NCBI GenBank assembly: GCA_032252755.1 | Contig: JAVUPY010000017.1 | Coordinates: forward strand, 153,404-217,403 | Direction: 5' to 3' | DNA from: Terriglobia bacterium | Lineage (GTDB): Bacteria > Acidobacteriota > Terriglobia > Terriglobales > Acidobacteriaceae | DNA length: 64,000 bases | Shown: in pieces, positions 53,347-61,792 of the stretch | Position numbering within the stretch: the first letter of the stretch is position 1 | Layout: each line of letters starts with the position of its first letter | Notes under the pieces: generated by a model | Database searches by the model: none | What the model saw: the letters and a program-made list of their open reading frames with translations, nothing else | Told to the model about the DNA's origin: nothing | Position numbers and translations under genes: made by a program

Positions 53347-54081
53347 ATGATTCCGTACAGTGATTTTCCCGTGGTCGAGTTTCGTCGGTACACGATCAGG
53401 GACGGCGAGAGGGAGAATTTTGCGAAGTATTTTGACGCCTATTTCCCCGAGGCAATGCAGCAGTTGGGAGCGATTGCCGCAGGGCAATTCTGCGAGCGTG
53501 ACAATCCGTCATACTTCACCTGGATCCGCGGGTTTCACAGCATGGATGAGCGTGCGAAGGCAAACGCCAACCTGTATTACGGCCCGGTGTGGCGGGAACA
53601 CAGGAATTTGATGAACGGCCTGATGACGGACAGCGACAACGTTCTGCTCCTGCAATCGGTCGATCCGGGATGCGGCATTGCTGTATTGCGAGCGGTGGAT
53701 CCGGTGAAGGAGGCAACTGGGATGAGAGGGGTTGCAGTCGCACAGATATTCCCGATCAAGCCGGGAACTTTGAAGGCGTTCATGCAAAAGGCGGAGAACC
53801 AGTTCTCCAGCTATGAATCGACATCGCTGCGCGGCGCCGGACTTTTCGTCACCAGCGACATGCCGAACAATTTCCCGCAGCACCCGGTGCGATCGGACGG
53901 TCCATTCGTTGTATGGTTTGGAATCGCGCAAGACGATGAGGTGGCGGATCGGTTTCGGGAAGCAGCGGAGAAGGTAGCGAAGGCGATGGAGGGTACGAAT
54001 CTTCTCCTGGGTGAACCGGAAGTTGTTATTCTCGAACCGACCTCGCGCTCGCGGATGCGATGGCTGCCGGAATGGAGATAG
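53347..54081 (+). CDS. NIPSNAP-family protein
   Basis: 244 residues with two ferredoxin-like ABM/NIPSNAP halves: VEFRRYTIRDGERENFAKYF and FTWIRGFHSMDERAKANANL in the first, VAQIFPIKPGTLKAFMQKAE and VVWFGIAQDDEVADRF in the second. NIPSNAP proteins are widespread but their biochemical role in bacteria is not established. It follows the PNPOx-like gene by 26 bases and precedes the DinB gene by two, so all three are likely one operon. No signal peptide. Confidence 0.8.
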   Translation: MIPYSDFPVVEFRRYTIRDGERENFAKYFDAYFPEAMQQLGAIAAGQFCERDNPSYFTWIRGFHSMDERAKANANLYYGPVWREHRNLMNGLMTDSDNVLLLQSVDPGCGIAVLRAVDPVKEATGMRGVAVAQIFPIKPGTLKAFMQKAENQFSSYESTSLRGAGLFVTSDMPNNFPQHPVRSDGPFVVWFGIAQDDEVADRFREAAEKVAKAMEGTNLLLGEPEVVILEPTSRSRMRWLPEWR

Positions 54082-54083
54082 TC

Positions 54084-54638
54084 ATGCCAGCAAATTCACA
54101 GGTTTCGAATGGAGCGATTGCGATTGGGCGTCCGGAAAGAACGGAAGCGGCGCCGTATTACTTCACGTACATCGACAAGGTTCAGAGTGACGATATCCTG
54201 CCCTTCCTCGCCAGCCAACTGGAGAGCGCCGGGAGTTTCCTGGCGGGCATCAGCGAAGAGCAGTCGTTATTCCGTTACGCGCCCGGGAAGTGGAGCATCC
54301 GCGAGGTGCTGAACCACGTGAACGATACAGAACGTGTGTTCGCGATGCGCGCGATGTGGTTCGCACGAGGATTTGAGACGCCGCTGCCAAGCTTCGACCA
54401 GGAAATTGCCGTCCCCGGTGCAAAGGCCGATGCCGTTGTGTGGGCGGATCACGTTGAAGAGTTCAGGCGCATTCGGCTGGCGAGTATTTCACTCTTTAAG
54501 AATTTGCCGGCTGCCGTGTGGATGAAAACCGGAATCGCCAGTGATAACCGGTTCACGGTGCGAGCCCTGGCGTACATTGCGGGCGGACACGTAGAACATC
54601 ATCTGGGGATACTGCGCGAACGCTATCTTTCGAAATGA
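54084..54638 (+). CDS. DinB-superfamily protein
   Basis: 184 residues, ATG at 54084 with GGAG ahead. Four-helix bundle of the DinB/YfiT type: KWSIREVLNHVNDTERVF with the first metal-binding His, and YIAGGHVEHHLGILRERYL with the second and third His. Such proteins are thiol transferases or metal-dependent hydrolases acting with mycothiol, bacillithiol or glutathione; the thiol used here is unknown. Last gene of the operon under the divergent MocR regulator, fitting a role in detoxification. Confidence 0.83.
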   Translation: MPANSQVSNGAIAIGRPERTEAAPYYFTYIDKVQSDDILPFLASQLESAGSFLAGISEEQSLFRYAPGKWSIREVLNHVNDTERVFAMRAMWFARGFETPLPSFDQEIAVPGAKADAVVWADHVEEFRRIRLASISLFKNLPAAVWMKTGIASDNRFTVRALAYIAGGHVEHHLGILRERYLSK

Positions 54639-54843
54639 TCGCCGCTAGTGTGTAACGTCGCCGTGTACTTCAGAGTCTGTGACTTGTGGCAGACCCAACT
54701 GCGGCCGTCGTTCTCAGCCTTGAGCAATATCGGGTGATTCGGGTTGGCCCACTCTGGATAGATTATGGGATGACGATTAATAAGATGGTCCGCCGCCGAG
54801 TACGATTCTACGGCTCGGCAGTTTACAACAGGAGGATCATCGC

Positions 54844-55014
54844 ATGCATATCGCATCCATCGGCATCGATCTGGGCAAGACTGTATTTCACCTGGTAGCA
54901 CTTGGAGAACGCAACAAAGTTCTGTTGCGAAGAAAGTTCTCACGCTCTCAGTTGCTGGCCTACACCGCCAATCTACCCTCCTCGTTGATCGGCATGGAAG
55001 CGTGCGCCACATAG
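54844..55014 (+). pseudogene. IS110-family transposase, N-terminal fragment
   Basis: 56 codons from ATG with AGGAGG nearby: MHIASIGIDLGKTVFHLVAL then LPSSLIGMEACAT and TAG. GIDLGKTVFHL carries the first DEDD Asp and GMEACA the Glu of IS110-type transposases. The remaining about 280 residues are missing. The IS is broken exactly where the opposite-strand gene begins, so a deletion or recombination removed its right part. Bases 54640-54843 are probably the IS left end. Confidence 0.83.
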
Positions 55015-55232
55015 TACTGGTAGGACTTGTTTACGCCGTCTTTATATACCGAGGTACAGTTCTCGTCCTGATTCGAAGTGTTCGTCATCGTGATTTTGAT
55101 ATACACGTCGGCGTTGCTGGGTACTTCGGATTTGTCAGCAATGATCGATATTGAGGAAAGTGCGCTTGGCGACTGCGCATGGATGGTCGTCACGGCGACA
55201 AGCAGGGTCAGGCACAGTAGGGTACGTTTCAT
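54960..55232 (-). pseudogene. Small exported protein truncated at the IS110 fragment
   Basis: 90 codons: signal peptide MKRTLLCLTLLVAVTTIHAQ, then SSISIIADKSEVPSNADVYI (immunoglobulin-like beta strands) to DGVNKSYQYYV. The last about 16 residues (AHASMPINEEGRLAV) are antisense of the IS110 fragment, showing that the original C-terminus was lost at the junction near 55012. A stop then occurs by chance. Original length and role are unknown. Could still be expressed as a small secreted protein. Confidence 0.55.
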
Positions 55233-55301
55233 GGCAGCACTTTACGCTTTTCGCAACGCAAGTTTCACCTTAGTTGGCGTGAACAGGGGATTTATCACTC
55301 A

Positions 55302-55724
55302 CTATTTGCCATCGTTCGCGTCGGGAGCACCAAGGTATATGTCTCGCGGTACCGTCGAATCTACGTAAAGACGAATCATTCCAGCGTCCTCTTCAACCGC
55401 TAGCTCCCAGTCCTTTTTGGGGCCATCGTGACGTGGAAAGTGCGGCGTGAAGTTGTGCAGCACTACAACTGGGCGGCGGGACGAGTTCTCAGTTTTGAAA
55501 TCCCATCTGTCTGACACTTCCTGCGGAGCAACACCTGCCTTTTGATACCGCTGCACGTAGGTTCCATCCGAGCGGAGTGCCAACCTTTCATCGCCGTTGT
55601 CGTGTTGCCCTGAATAGGCACCGACAACGCGTGACTTACCGACGCTTGGCTTCGATTGACAGGCCCAACAGACAAACAGGAGCAGCAACGCGCAACCAGC
55701 TATCCCGAAGTCTTTATGTCGCAT
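55302..55724 (-). CDS. Small lipoprotein of unknown function
   Basis: 140 residues from ATG at 55724: signal IAGCALLLLFVCWACQSK with lipobox and Cys near 22, then a short beta-rich domain: GAYSGQHDNGDERLALRSDG then TYVQRY, WDFKTENSSRRPVVVLHNFT, DWELAVEEDAGMIRLYVD. The GDERLALRSDGTY phrase resembles small lipocalin-like or DUF domains in which a lipoprotein senses or binds a ligand, but no family is certain. The longer frame upstream is rejected since the signal begins here. Followed on the same strand by the truncated exported gene. Confidence 0.65.
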   Translation of the reverse strand: MRHKDFGIAGCALLLLFVCWACQSKPSVGKSRVVGAYSGQHDNGDERLALRSDGTYVQRYQKAGVAPQEVSDRWDFKTENSSRRPVVVLHNFTPHFPRHDGPKKDWELAVEEDAGMIRLYVDSTVPRDIYLGAPDANDGK

Positions 55725-55800
55725 ATCCAAGATTCTAGGCCTAACTTGGCTCGGCACCAGAGATTGTTGGCAGTAGCAGAGATTTATCGTCAACAATCCG

Positions 55801-56244
55801 TTACTTTGCACCGCAGGGCTTTTCGGGCAGCGCGGCTTTGTCGGGCGACCACAAGGGGTCAAAGTTCACCCCTATTCGGATTTTCACGATAGCGGGTACT
55901 CCATCTTTTTGGAATGGTTCAAACTTCCATCGCTGAACTGCATGCAGGGCGTTCTCATCTAATCCGTACCCCAGCCCACTCATCACCCTTAGTTTTCGTA
56001 CGCACCCATCGGTTCCCAGTGTTCCTTCCAAGATGAGTGTTCCTTTGACTTTGAAGAAACGAGCGGCTTTCGTGTATTCGGGGTCTGGGAAATAAACGAG
56101 CCGTACTGGCGTCACCAAACTGGTTGTTCTTCCAGCTGGACTGTCATGATATTGAACCACCCGTGCAGACGCATGTTCCTGCGCCAAAACTGTCAACGGA
56201 AGCAGTAGAGCAATAGCAACAGAGCCAATACTGCGCTTGTGCAT
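55801..56244 (-). CDS. Exported TonB C-terminal-domain protein
   Basis: 147 residues: signal 1-21 (SIGSVAIALLLPLTVLAQ), then a TonB-C domain: RLVYFPDPEYTKAARFFKVK, GTLILEGTLGTDGCVRKLRV, ENALHAVQRWKFEPFQKDGV, and a short tail PEKPCGAK. Like the 7103 gene it lacks a transmembrane anchor after the signal. Role unknown; such proteins are abundant in Acidobacteriota. Confidence 0.82.
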   Translation of the reverse strand: MHKRSIGSVAIALLLPLTVLAQEHASARVVQYHDSPAGRTTSLVTPVRLVYFPDPEYTKAARFFKVKGTLILEGTLGTDGCVRKLRVMSGLGYGLDENALHAVQRWKFEPFQKDGVPAIVKIRIGVNFDPLWSPDKAALPEKPCGAK

Positions 56245-56280
56245 GACGCACTTTACCTCGGATAGTTGGCGATATCAGAC

Positions 56281-56437
56281 GTGCCTGTTGAAAAAGTCCT
56301 TTTTCGTCCCGGATGTCGAAAATCAACACCAATTATGGTGACCAGAACTGTCTAGAAAATCGAGAATCGTTTATAGGGCATCCTGACGCGATGGGTTTTT
56401 AGGTCCTTCCGACCCGAAATGAGTTTTTCAACGGCAC
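56281..56437. mobile_element. MITE-like non-autonomous element
   Basis: 157 bases bounded by imperfect terminal inverted repeats: GTGCCTGTTGAAAAAGTC at the left and, inverted, GTGCCGTTGAAAAACTC at the right. AGAC occurs directly before (56277-56280) and after (56438-56441), a four-base target duplication. No coding sequence inside. The GTTGAAAAA end sequence resembles termini of several IS families; the parent IS is not in the window. Confidence 0.75.
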
Positions 56438-56535
56438 AGACCTTCTCATAAATTAACAAGACTGGGAAGACGAGGTGCACAAGTCTCATTAATGGGTGAT
56501 AAGGGGAATTCTCTCGTGAGTAGCTGGCGGTATCG

Positions 56536-58800
56536 TTACTGTCCGAGTTTGCTGGGCTGGTGCAGTGCTGCGGCGAGTTCAGGCTGGCCGGAGTCGATGT
56601 AAGCGGCGCGCAGATGCTGTTGGATGATGGCCAATTCGGGCGCGTGGGTCTCCTGCGCCATGCTGAGCGCACGTTGCAGAACCTTGACGGAATCGCTGTA
56701 CTCGCGGCGGCGGAGTCGAACGTAACCGAGCGTGTCGAGAACGCCGGGATCGCCGGGCGCGAGTTCGACGGCGCGTTGCGCGAGTTGGACGGCGCGATCA
56801 AGGTCGCGGCCACTCTCGGCGTAAATCCAGGCGAGGTTATTCGCGGCGATGGAACTGCGGTCTCCGGCGCGAACGGCTGCGTCATAGTGCACGATGGCGG
56901 CGGCTTTGTCGCCGCGCTGCTCGGCGGCCGCTCCTGCCAGGACCTGTGCAATCCCGGGCACGGTCGCCGCATAGCGGGAGGCGTCGCGCTCATCGCCCGA
57001 GTCGACAAGAATTCGGGCAAGTTGCAGGGCTGCCGACGAACGCGAGGGGTCGATCTTCAAGGCGGTTTCGAGACAGCGCTTCGCGTCGGCATTCCAGCCG
57101 TGCTCGGCGAAGAGACGTCCGGAAATTTCCAGTAGCGTCGGTGACTTCGGATCCTGGAGAGCGATCTTCTCCATACTCAGTAGCATCTCGCGTTTGATAT
57201 TGGCGCCGCTATAAGTGCGCACGAGCGCGTTGACGGCAGCCTCCGATTTTGGATCCTGCAGGAGCGCTTTCTGGAACGCAAGCAGCGCTGCACCGGAGTT
57301 GTTCTTAGCGAGTTCGATTTCGCCATGAAGAAGATCCGGCAGAGGCGAATCTGGCGCGGCAGCCTGGGCACGATTGGCAATTACTTCCGCTGAAGCGAAG
57401 TCGTGTTGCGCGATCAGCACTCGCCCGAAGATGAGGAGCCCTTGCAAGTTAGCGGGTTCCTCGCGAATAACAGGAATTACGTCTGTCTCCGCTTTCTGCA
57501 AATCGTGGCGTTGCAAGTTGAGTCTTGCCAGTGCGAGCCGCGTGGGAACATGCAAGTCGTCGTCATCGAGCGCGCGATTCCAGGCGGTTTCGGCGCCAGC
57601 AGTATCTCCTAAACGGAACAGCAATTCGCCCTTCACGTATTCGGCCGGGGCCGAGTCTGGAGCAAGATGCAGGGCGGCATCGAGATGGGAGCGCGCCGAA
57701 GGAAGATCCTCCGCGGCGATCGCGATCTCGGCGTCGAGGATCTCGCGCGTGGCGGGATCGATGTCGTTCCGGAAGATTTGAAGATGTTTGCGTGCGAGCG
57801 CGACTCGATCTGTTGATGCTGACTGTTCAGACGAGTCCGCTTGCGCCAGGTCCGATTCGATCAGCCGGGAGATCATGCGGGCGCGAATCTTTCGATCGAG
57901 TTTGGCTTGCGAATCTGGAACGTTGAGGGCGGCGAGATATCCGGTCTGCGCTTTGTCGGCGCTGCCGGTCGCCAGCGCGAAATCGGCCGCGGAGACCTTG
58001 AACTTAGGACGCAGCGCGTCGACGTGGCGAAGGACGGTTGTGGCTTCGTCGAGGCGCGCAGTCCGTTCGAGAAACTGGGCGAGCCGCAGGTTCGTCACCG
58101 GAGAGTCATCAACCTGCACGGCCTTTCGATAGGCTTCCTCGGCTTCCTTGACGTGTCCGACGGTTTCCTCGAGACGGCCGAGGCTCATCCAGGGGTCGGG
58201 ACTCTTCGGTTGCGCGTGAGCGGCACGCAGAAGGACAAAGCGCGCTGTGTCGGTTTCGCCATTGCGGTGCAGCAGGTCGGCGAGCGAGAGGGCCACATTG
58301 ATGCGGCCGGGATCTTTTTCCAGAACGTCTTCAAAAGCGTTGCGAGCAACGCCGACATCGCCCCGTGCGGACGCGGCCTCGCCGAGAAGCGCGAGCGCAT
58401 CCAGATTTTCTCCGTTGTGATGAAGAACCGCCTCGGCCTGCTCGGCGGCACGCTCGGGAGAACCGGATAGCAAGTACATCTCGCCCACGCGGAGACGCGC
58501 CTTGCCATGGTTGGCGTCGAGTTCGATGGCACGATTGAAGGCGGAGAACGCCTCTCGGGCGCGGTCCAAGGCGAGGAAAGACTCACCGATCCGGAACTGC
58601 AACTCGGCCAAGGTGCTACGGTCGGACTTCGGCGTCTTCTCAACCTGGGCTTGGTACAGTTGAAGAGCTTTGTCCGGGTGGCCCTGCTGTTCAAGATGGA
58701 GGCCACGATCCATCGCTCTTTTCGAATTCGAGCAGCCCGAGGTAAAGCTCAAGAGACAAAGAAGGAAAGGGAGGACCGTGACGCCGGAGATTCTGAACAT
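56536..58800 (-). CDS. TPR-repeat lipoprotein (PrsT-like)
   Basis: 754 residues. Lipoprotein signal with FTSGCSNSKRAM (Cys23), then about 18-20 TPR units covering nearly the whole chain (DKALQLYQAQVEKTPKSDRS, AFSAFNRAIELDANHGKARL, AEEAYRKAVQVDDSP, SLAWIYAESG-type helices near the end). It resembles PEP-CTERM/exosortase-associated TPR lipoproteins, though no exosortase or polysaccharide gene is in the window. Likely a periplasmic scaffold for envelope or exopolysaccharide machinery. Separated from other genes. Confidence 0.8.
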   Translation of the reverse strand: MFRISGVTVLPFLLCLLSFTSGCSNSKRAMDRGLHLEQQGHPDKALQLYQAQVEKTPKSDRSTLAELQFRIGESFLALDRAREAFSAFNRAIELDANHGKARLRVGEMYLLSGSPERAAEQAEAVLHHNGENLDALALLGEAASARGDVGVARNAFEDVLEKDPGRINVALSLADLLHRNGETDTARFVLLRAAHAQPKSPDPWMSLGRLEETVGHVKEAEEAYRKAVQVDDSPVTNLRLAQFLERTARLDEATTVLRHVDALRPKFKVSAADFALATGSADKAQTGYLAALNVPDSQAKLDRKIRARMISRLIESDLAQADSSEQSASTDRVALARKHLQIFRNDIDPATREILDAEIAIAAEDLPSARSHLDAALHLAPDSAPAEYVKGELLFRLGDTAGAETAWNRALDDDDLHVPTRLALARLNLQRHDLQKAETDVIPVIREEPANLQGLLIFGRVLIAQHDFASAEVIANRAQAAAPDSPLPDLLHGEIELAKNNSGAALLAFQKALLQDPKSEAAVNALVRTYSGANIKREMLLSMEKIALQDPKSPTLLEISGRLFAEHGWNADAKRCLETALKIDPSRSSAALQLARILVDSGDERDASRYAATVPGIAQVLAGAAAEQRGDKAAAIVHYDAAVRAGDRSSIAANNLAWIYAESGRDLDRAVQLAQRAVELAPGDPGVLDTLGYVRLRRREYSDSVKVLQRALSMAQETHAPELAIIQQHLRAAYIDSGQPELAAALHQPSKLGQ

Positions 58801-58946
58801 GCGATTGGCAGTCTAAAAGGCATACTGCTCGACTGTAATCAAAGATGCGCAGGGTGAAAAAGGTGTTGTAAAGCGGCGGCCTCAAACAGTCGAGACCACC
58901 GTGTGGTTCCACGATGGCCTCGGCCGTTCTGGGGGAGAAAAGATGA

Positions 58947-59147
58947 TCAGGCCATTCCTTCAACATTAATGAGTTCGGCGACAAGAAATTTGTTGGCCGG
59001 GCTTGCCAGTTCGGCTTTTTCGCAGCGCTCGACGTACTGCTGTGTCCAGAACGTGTGTTCATAATCGAGGTGCAGTATGAGTTCTGGGACGTCGGGCAAA
59101 ATCATTCCGCAAAGAACGCAGTATTGAGGAACCGTGCCGTTTGTCAT
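58947..59147 (-). CDS. Small protein with C2H2-type zinc-finger motif
   Basis: 66 residues from ATG at 59147: TVPQYCVLCGMILPDVPELI then LHLDYEHTFW gives C-x2-C-x12-H-x4-H, the classic C2H2 spacing, seldom seen in bacterial chromosomes. The rest is helical and acidic. No clear ribosome site; an in-frame ATG at 59285 exists but the extension has poor composition. Family not recognised beyond the motif. Moderately supported as a real gene. Confidence 0.5.
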   Translation of the reverse strand: MTNGTVPQYCVLCGMILPDVPELILHLDYEHTFWTQQYVERCEKAELASPANKFLVAELINVEGMA

Positions 59148-59337
59148 GATTTCGGGCCAATCCGGGCGCTTAGCAGAGCCGTCCGGTTCCTTTCTTCCGG
59201 ATAATTTCGTCGTACACCTACGTTGTACGCGGGTTTGCGGTGACGATGAAGATGCTGGATCACACTCGCTTGTGATACCCGTCACAGTGGGTGCGCGGTC
59301 GCGCCTTAGGCGGTTGCCTGCCGTAATCTAGTGAATC

Positions 59338-60471
59338 TCAGCCTCGAGCAGCGGCGGCGCCTCTTTCGGCGGGGCGGTCCTCAAATTTGCGCTTCAACCG
59401 AAGGATCGGCGATTCGAAGAAGTACCAGGAGAGAGTCGCTACCACAAAGGCAGAGGCCCAGTCGATGGCGATTTGCGACCAGCCTTGCAGATCGTACCCG
59501 GGGAAATGGCGTAGGAATCTTTGCGCGCTGTTACTTGCGGCAATCGAGAAAACCGCCATGTGGGAAAGATAAAGAGCGTAGCTTATCTTCCCCGTATAGC
59601 GTAGGGGTGCCCACGTAAAAATCGCGCTCGCGGATCGTCGGACTCCGCCTGGTCCGATCGGAGTCGCACACAACGCGACCAGGCCTGTGCAGACAACGCC
59701 GAGGAGCGAATATCGAGCCACATTCTGAAGTAATTGCGACGCACTGAGTTCCACAGTCACCAGCGCGACAAACGCAGGAACAGACCAAGTCAGCAGTTTC
59801 GCGCCGTAATCGAATTTACGTTCCACAGAAAAGATTGCCAGCAGGATTCCGAAGCAAAGAGTGTCGAAGTGACAGAAGGTCAGCAGCATTGGAGCATCCG
59901 GTTCGCGGAAGAGATAAGAAGAGAAACCGCGCAGCACCGGCGAGATGAGGATGGTAGCCAGACAGAACAGTTTCAGCGAGCGAAGGCTGAGTTTCCGGAC
60001 GAGGAACGGCCAGAGGAGGTAGAACTGCTCCTCGATTCCGAGTGACCACGCGGGTTCCAGCCAGTCGGGTACGGCATTCCAACCGAATAGGGCGATGAAG
60101 ATGTTCTGGGTGAAGGTGAATAGGCAAATCCAGGCGGGGCCGCTGGCGTATGTATGGAAAACTCCGGACCGCTCCAGCACGAAGACGGACGCCAGGACGA
60201 CGTAGTACAGAGGCCAGATGCGAAGAATTCGACGCGCGTAGAAGTTCGGGAAAAATCCTCGAGAATCGCGCGTTGCCAAGAGGATCCTCGTGATCAGGAA
60301 GCCTGAAAGCACGAAGAATAAATCGACGCCGGCCCATCCGAACTGGATCAGGAAATCCTTCGTGCCCGGAAAGCGAGTGTGGGCGATGAGTACAAGCAGC
60401 ACGGCGATTCCGCGGACTCCGTCCAGCGCGGGAATGTGATCGGGCGCAGAGGTGGGAAAGCGCGAAGCCAT
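59338..60471 (-). CDS. Membrane acyltransferase, OafA/YrhL (acyltransferase 3) family
   Basis: 377 residues from ATG at 60471 (a TTG two codons earlier is also possible). Opens with HIPALDGVRGIAVLLVLIAH, the acyltransferase 3 signature with catalytic His, then WAGVDLFFVLSGFLITRILL and RRILRIWPLYYVVLA; about ten transmembrane helices follow (LSLRSLKLFCLATILISPVL, GKISYALYLSHMAVFSIAA). These enzymes O-acetylate sugars of polysaccharides, lipids or antibiotics at the membrane. No glycan-synthesis genes are adjacent, so the acceptor cannot be named. Confidence 0.9.
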   Translation of the reverse strand: MASRFPTSAPDHIPALDGVRGIAVLLVLIAHTRFPGTKDFLIQFGWAGVDLFFVLSGFLITRILLATRDSRGFFPNFYARRILRIWPLYYVVLASVFVLERSGVFHTYASGPAWICLFTFTQNIFIALFGWNAVPDWLEPAWSLGIEEQFYLLWPFLVRKLSLRSLKLFCLATILISPVLRGFSSYLFREPDAPMLLTFCHFDTLCFGILLAIFSVERKFDYGAKLLTWSVPAFVALVTVELSASQLLQNVARYSLLGVVCTGLVALCATPIGPGGVRRSASAIFTWAPLRYTGKISYALYLSHMAVFSIAASNSAQRFLRHFPGYDLQGWSQIAIDWASAFVVATLSWYFFESPILRLKRKFEDRPAERGAAAARG

Positions 60472-60562
60472 GGGCAACTGCGGTTAGCTTACGTTCTCAA
60501 CGTAAGTGCCGCAAGAAAATAGCCGAATGGTAAATGGTAGAACTGAAGGACCTGCAGCCCGA

Positions 60563-61684
60563 TCAGCTCAATTCCACCAGTTCGGTCATGCGCTTCAGTT
60601 GGCCGCAGGCGGCGTAGATGTCGCGGCCGCGCGGGCGGCGGATGAAAGCGGGAATACCGGCGCGGATGAGCACCTGCTGGAAAGCGAGAACGCGATCTTC
60701 GCTTGGAGTCTTGTAGGGGATACCGGGGCCGGGATTCAGTGCGATAAGGTTAACCTTGGCGCGAAGGCCACGGAGCAACTCGACCACCTCGCGGGCGTTC
60801 TGCGGAGAGTCGTTATCGTCGCCTAGTAAAACGTACTCGAACGTGAGGCGCTCGCGGTTGCGCAGAGGGAACTCTCTTGCGGCGGCGATTAGTTTCTCCA
60901 GGTTCCACTTCTTGTTGATCGGCATCACGCGTGTGCGGTCGGCATCGTTGCTGGCATTCAGAGAGATGGCGAGTTTGGGCCGCACCGGTTCCCGTCCGAA
61001 CTCTTCAAAACGCGGGAGGATTCCCGAAGTCGAAACCGTCATGCGCGACTCCGGGACGCAGACGCCTTCGACGAGCAGGCGCACCGCTTTGATGAAGTTA
61101 TCGTAGTTGAGGAAGGGCTCGCCCTGTCCCATGAAAACGAGGTTGATACGTTCGCGCTCTAGATCGACACTGTGATCGTTCAGTACGGCCACGATCTGTC
61201 CGACGATTTCACCGGCCGTCAGGTTTCGCTGAACCTTCAGCAGCGCCGTCATGCAGAACTGGCAATTCACAGCGCAACCGACCTGGCTGGAGAGGCAGAT
61301 GGTGGCACGAGCGAATCGGCGAGTTCCCTGCTCTTCGTCTCCTGCCTCCGTGCCGTCTCCGGCTTCGCCGCCGTCGCCTTCGGGCATCCAGACGGATTCG
61401 ACGCTTTGACCGTCGCTGAAGCGGATGAGGTAGCGGACGGTGCCGTCGATGGACGTAAAACGGTTCTCGATTTCGGGTAGGCCGGCGGTGTAACCCATCG
61501 CCTTTAGGCTCTCGCGAAAGGAAACCGGGAGCGTCAATATCTGGTCTATACTGCTACGCCTCTGGCGATAAATGGCTTGGAAAAGCTGCTTCCCCCGGTA
61601 AGGGGGCTCCCCTGCGGCCTCGGCAATGCCTGTAAGTTCTTGTAAATCAAGGCCTAATAGTTCGAGTTGTGGAGAATCGGTCAT
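60563..61684 (-). CDS. rlmN: 23S rRNA (adenine2503-C2)-methyltransferase
   Basis: Radical-SAM enzyme that methylates C2 of A2503 in 23S rRNA and A37 in some tRNAs. 373 residues: iron-sulfur motif GCAVNCQFCM (CX3CX2C), LVFMGQGEPFLNYDNFIKAV, the SAM-binding VSTSGILPRFEEFGRE, and catalytic C-terminal Cys in YAACGQLKRM. The acidic insert GDGGEAGDGTEAGDEEQGTR before the radical-SAM core is unusual in length but not at an active site. Divergent from the M16 peptidase gene. Confidence 0.94.
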   Translation of the reverse strand: MTDSPQLELLGLDLQELTGIAEAAGEPPYRGKQLFQAIYRQRRSSIDQILTLPVSFRESLKAMGYTAGLPEIENRFTSIDGTVRYLIRFSDGQSVESVWMPEGDGGEAGDGTEAGDEEQGTRRFARATICLSSQVGCAVNCQFCMTALLKVQRNLTAGEIVGQIVAVLNDHSVDLERERINLVFMGQGEPFLNYDNFIKAVRLLVEGVCVPESRMTVSTSGILPRFEEFGREPVRPKLAISLNASNDADRTRVMPINKKWNLEKLIAAAREFPLRNRERLTFEYVLLGDDNDSPQNAREVVELLRGLRAKVNLIALNPGPGIPYKTPSEDRVLAFQQVLIRAGIPAFIRRPRGRDIYAACGQLKRMTELVELS

Positions 61685-61792
61685 GCATCCAAAGAAGTGT
61701 CCAAAAGGGGCCGACCGGGTGAAACTCCCCGTTTGTTAGATTCTACTGGTCGGACCGGATTCATCCAACCTAACGTGACCTCAGGAGCAATG

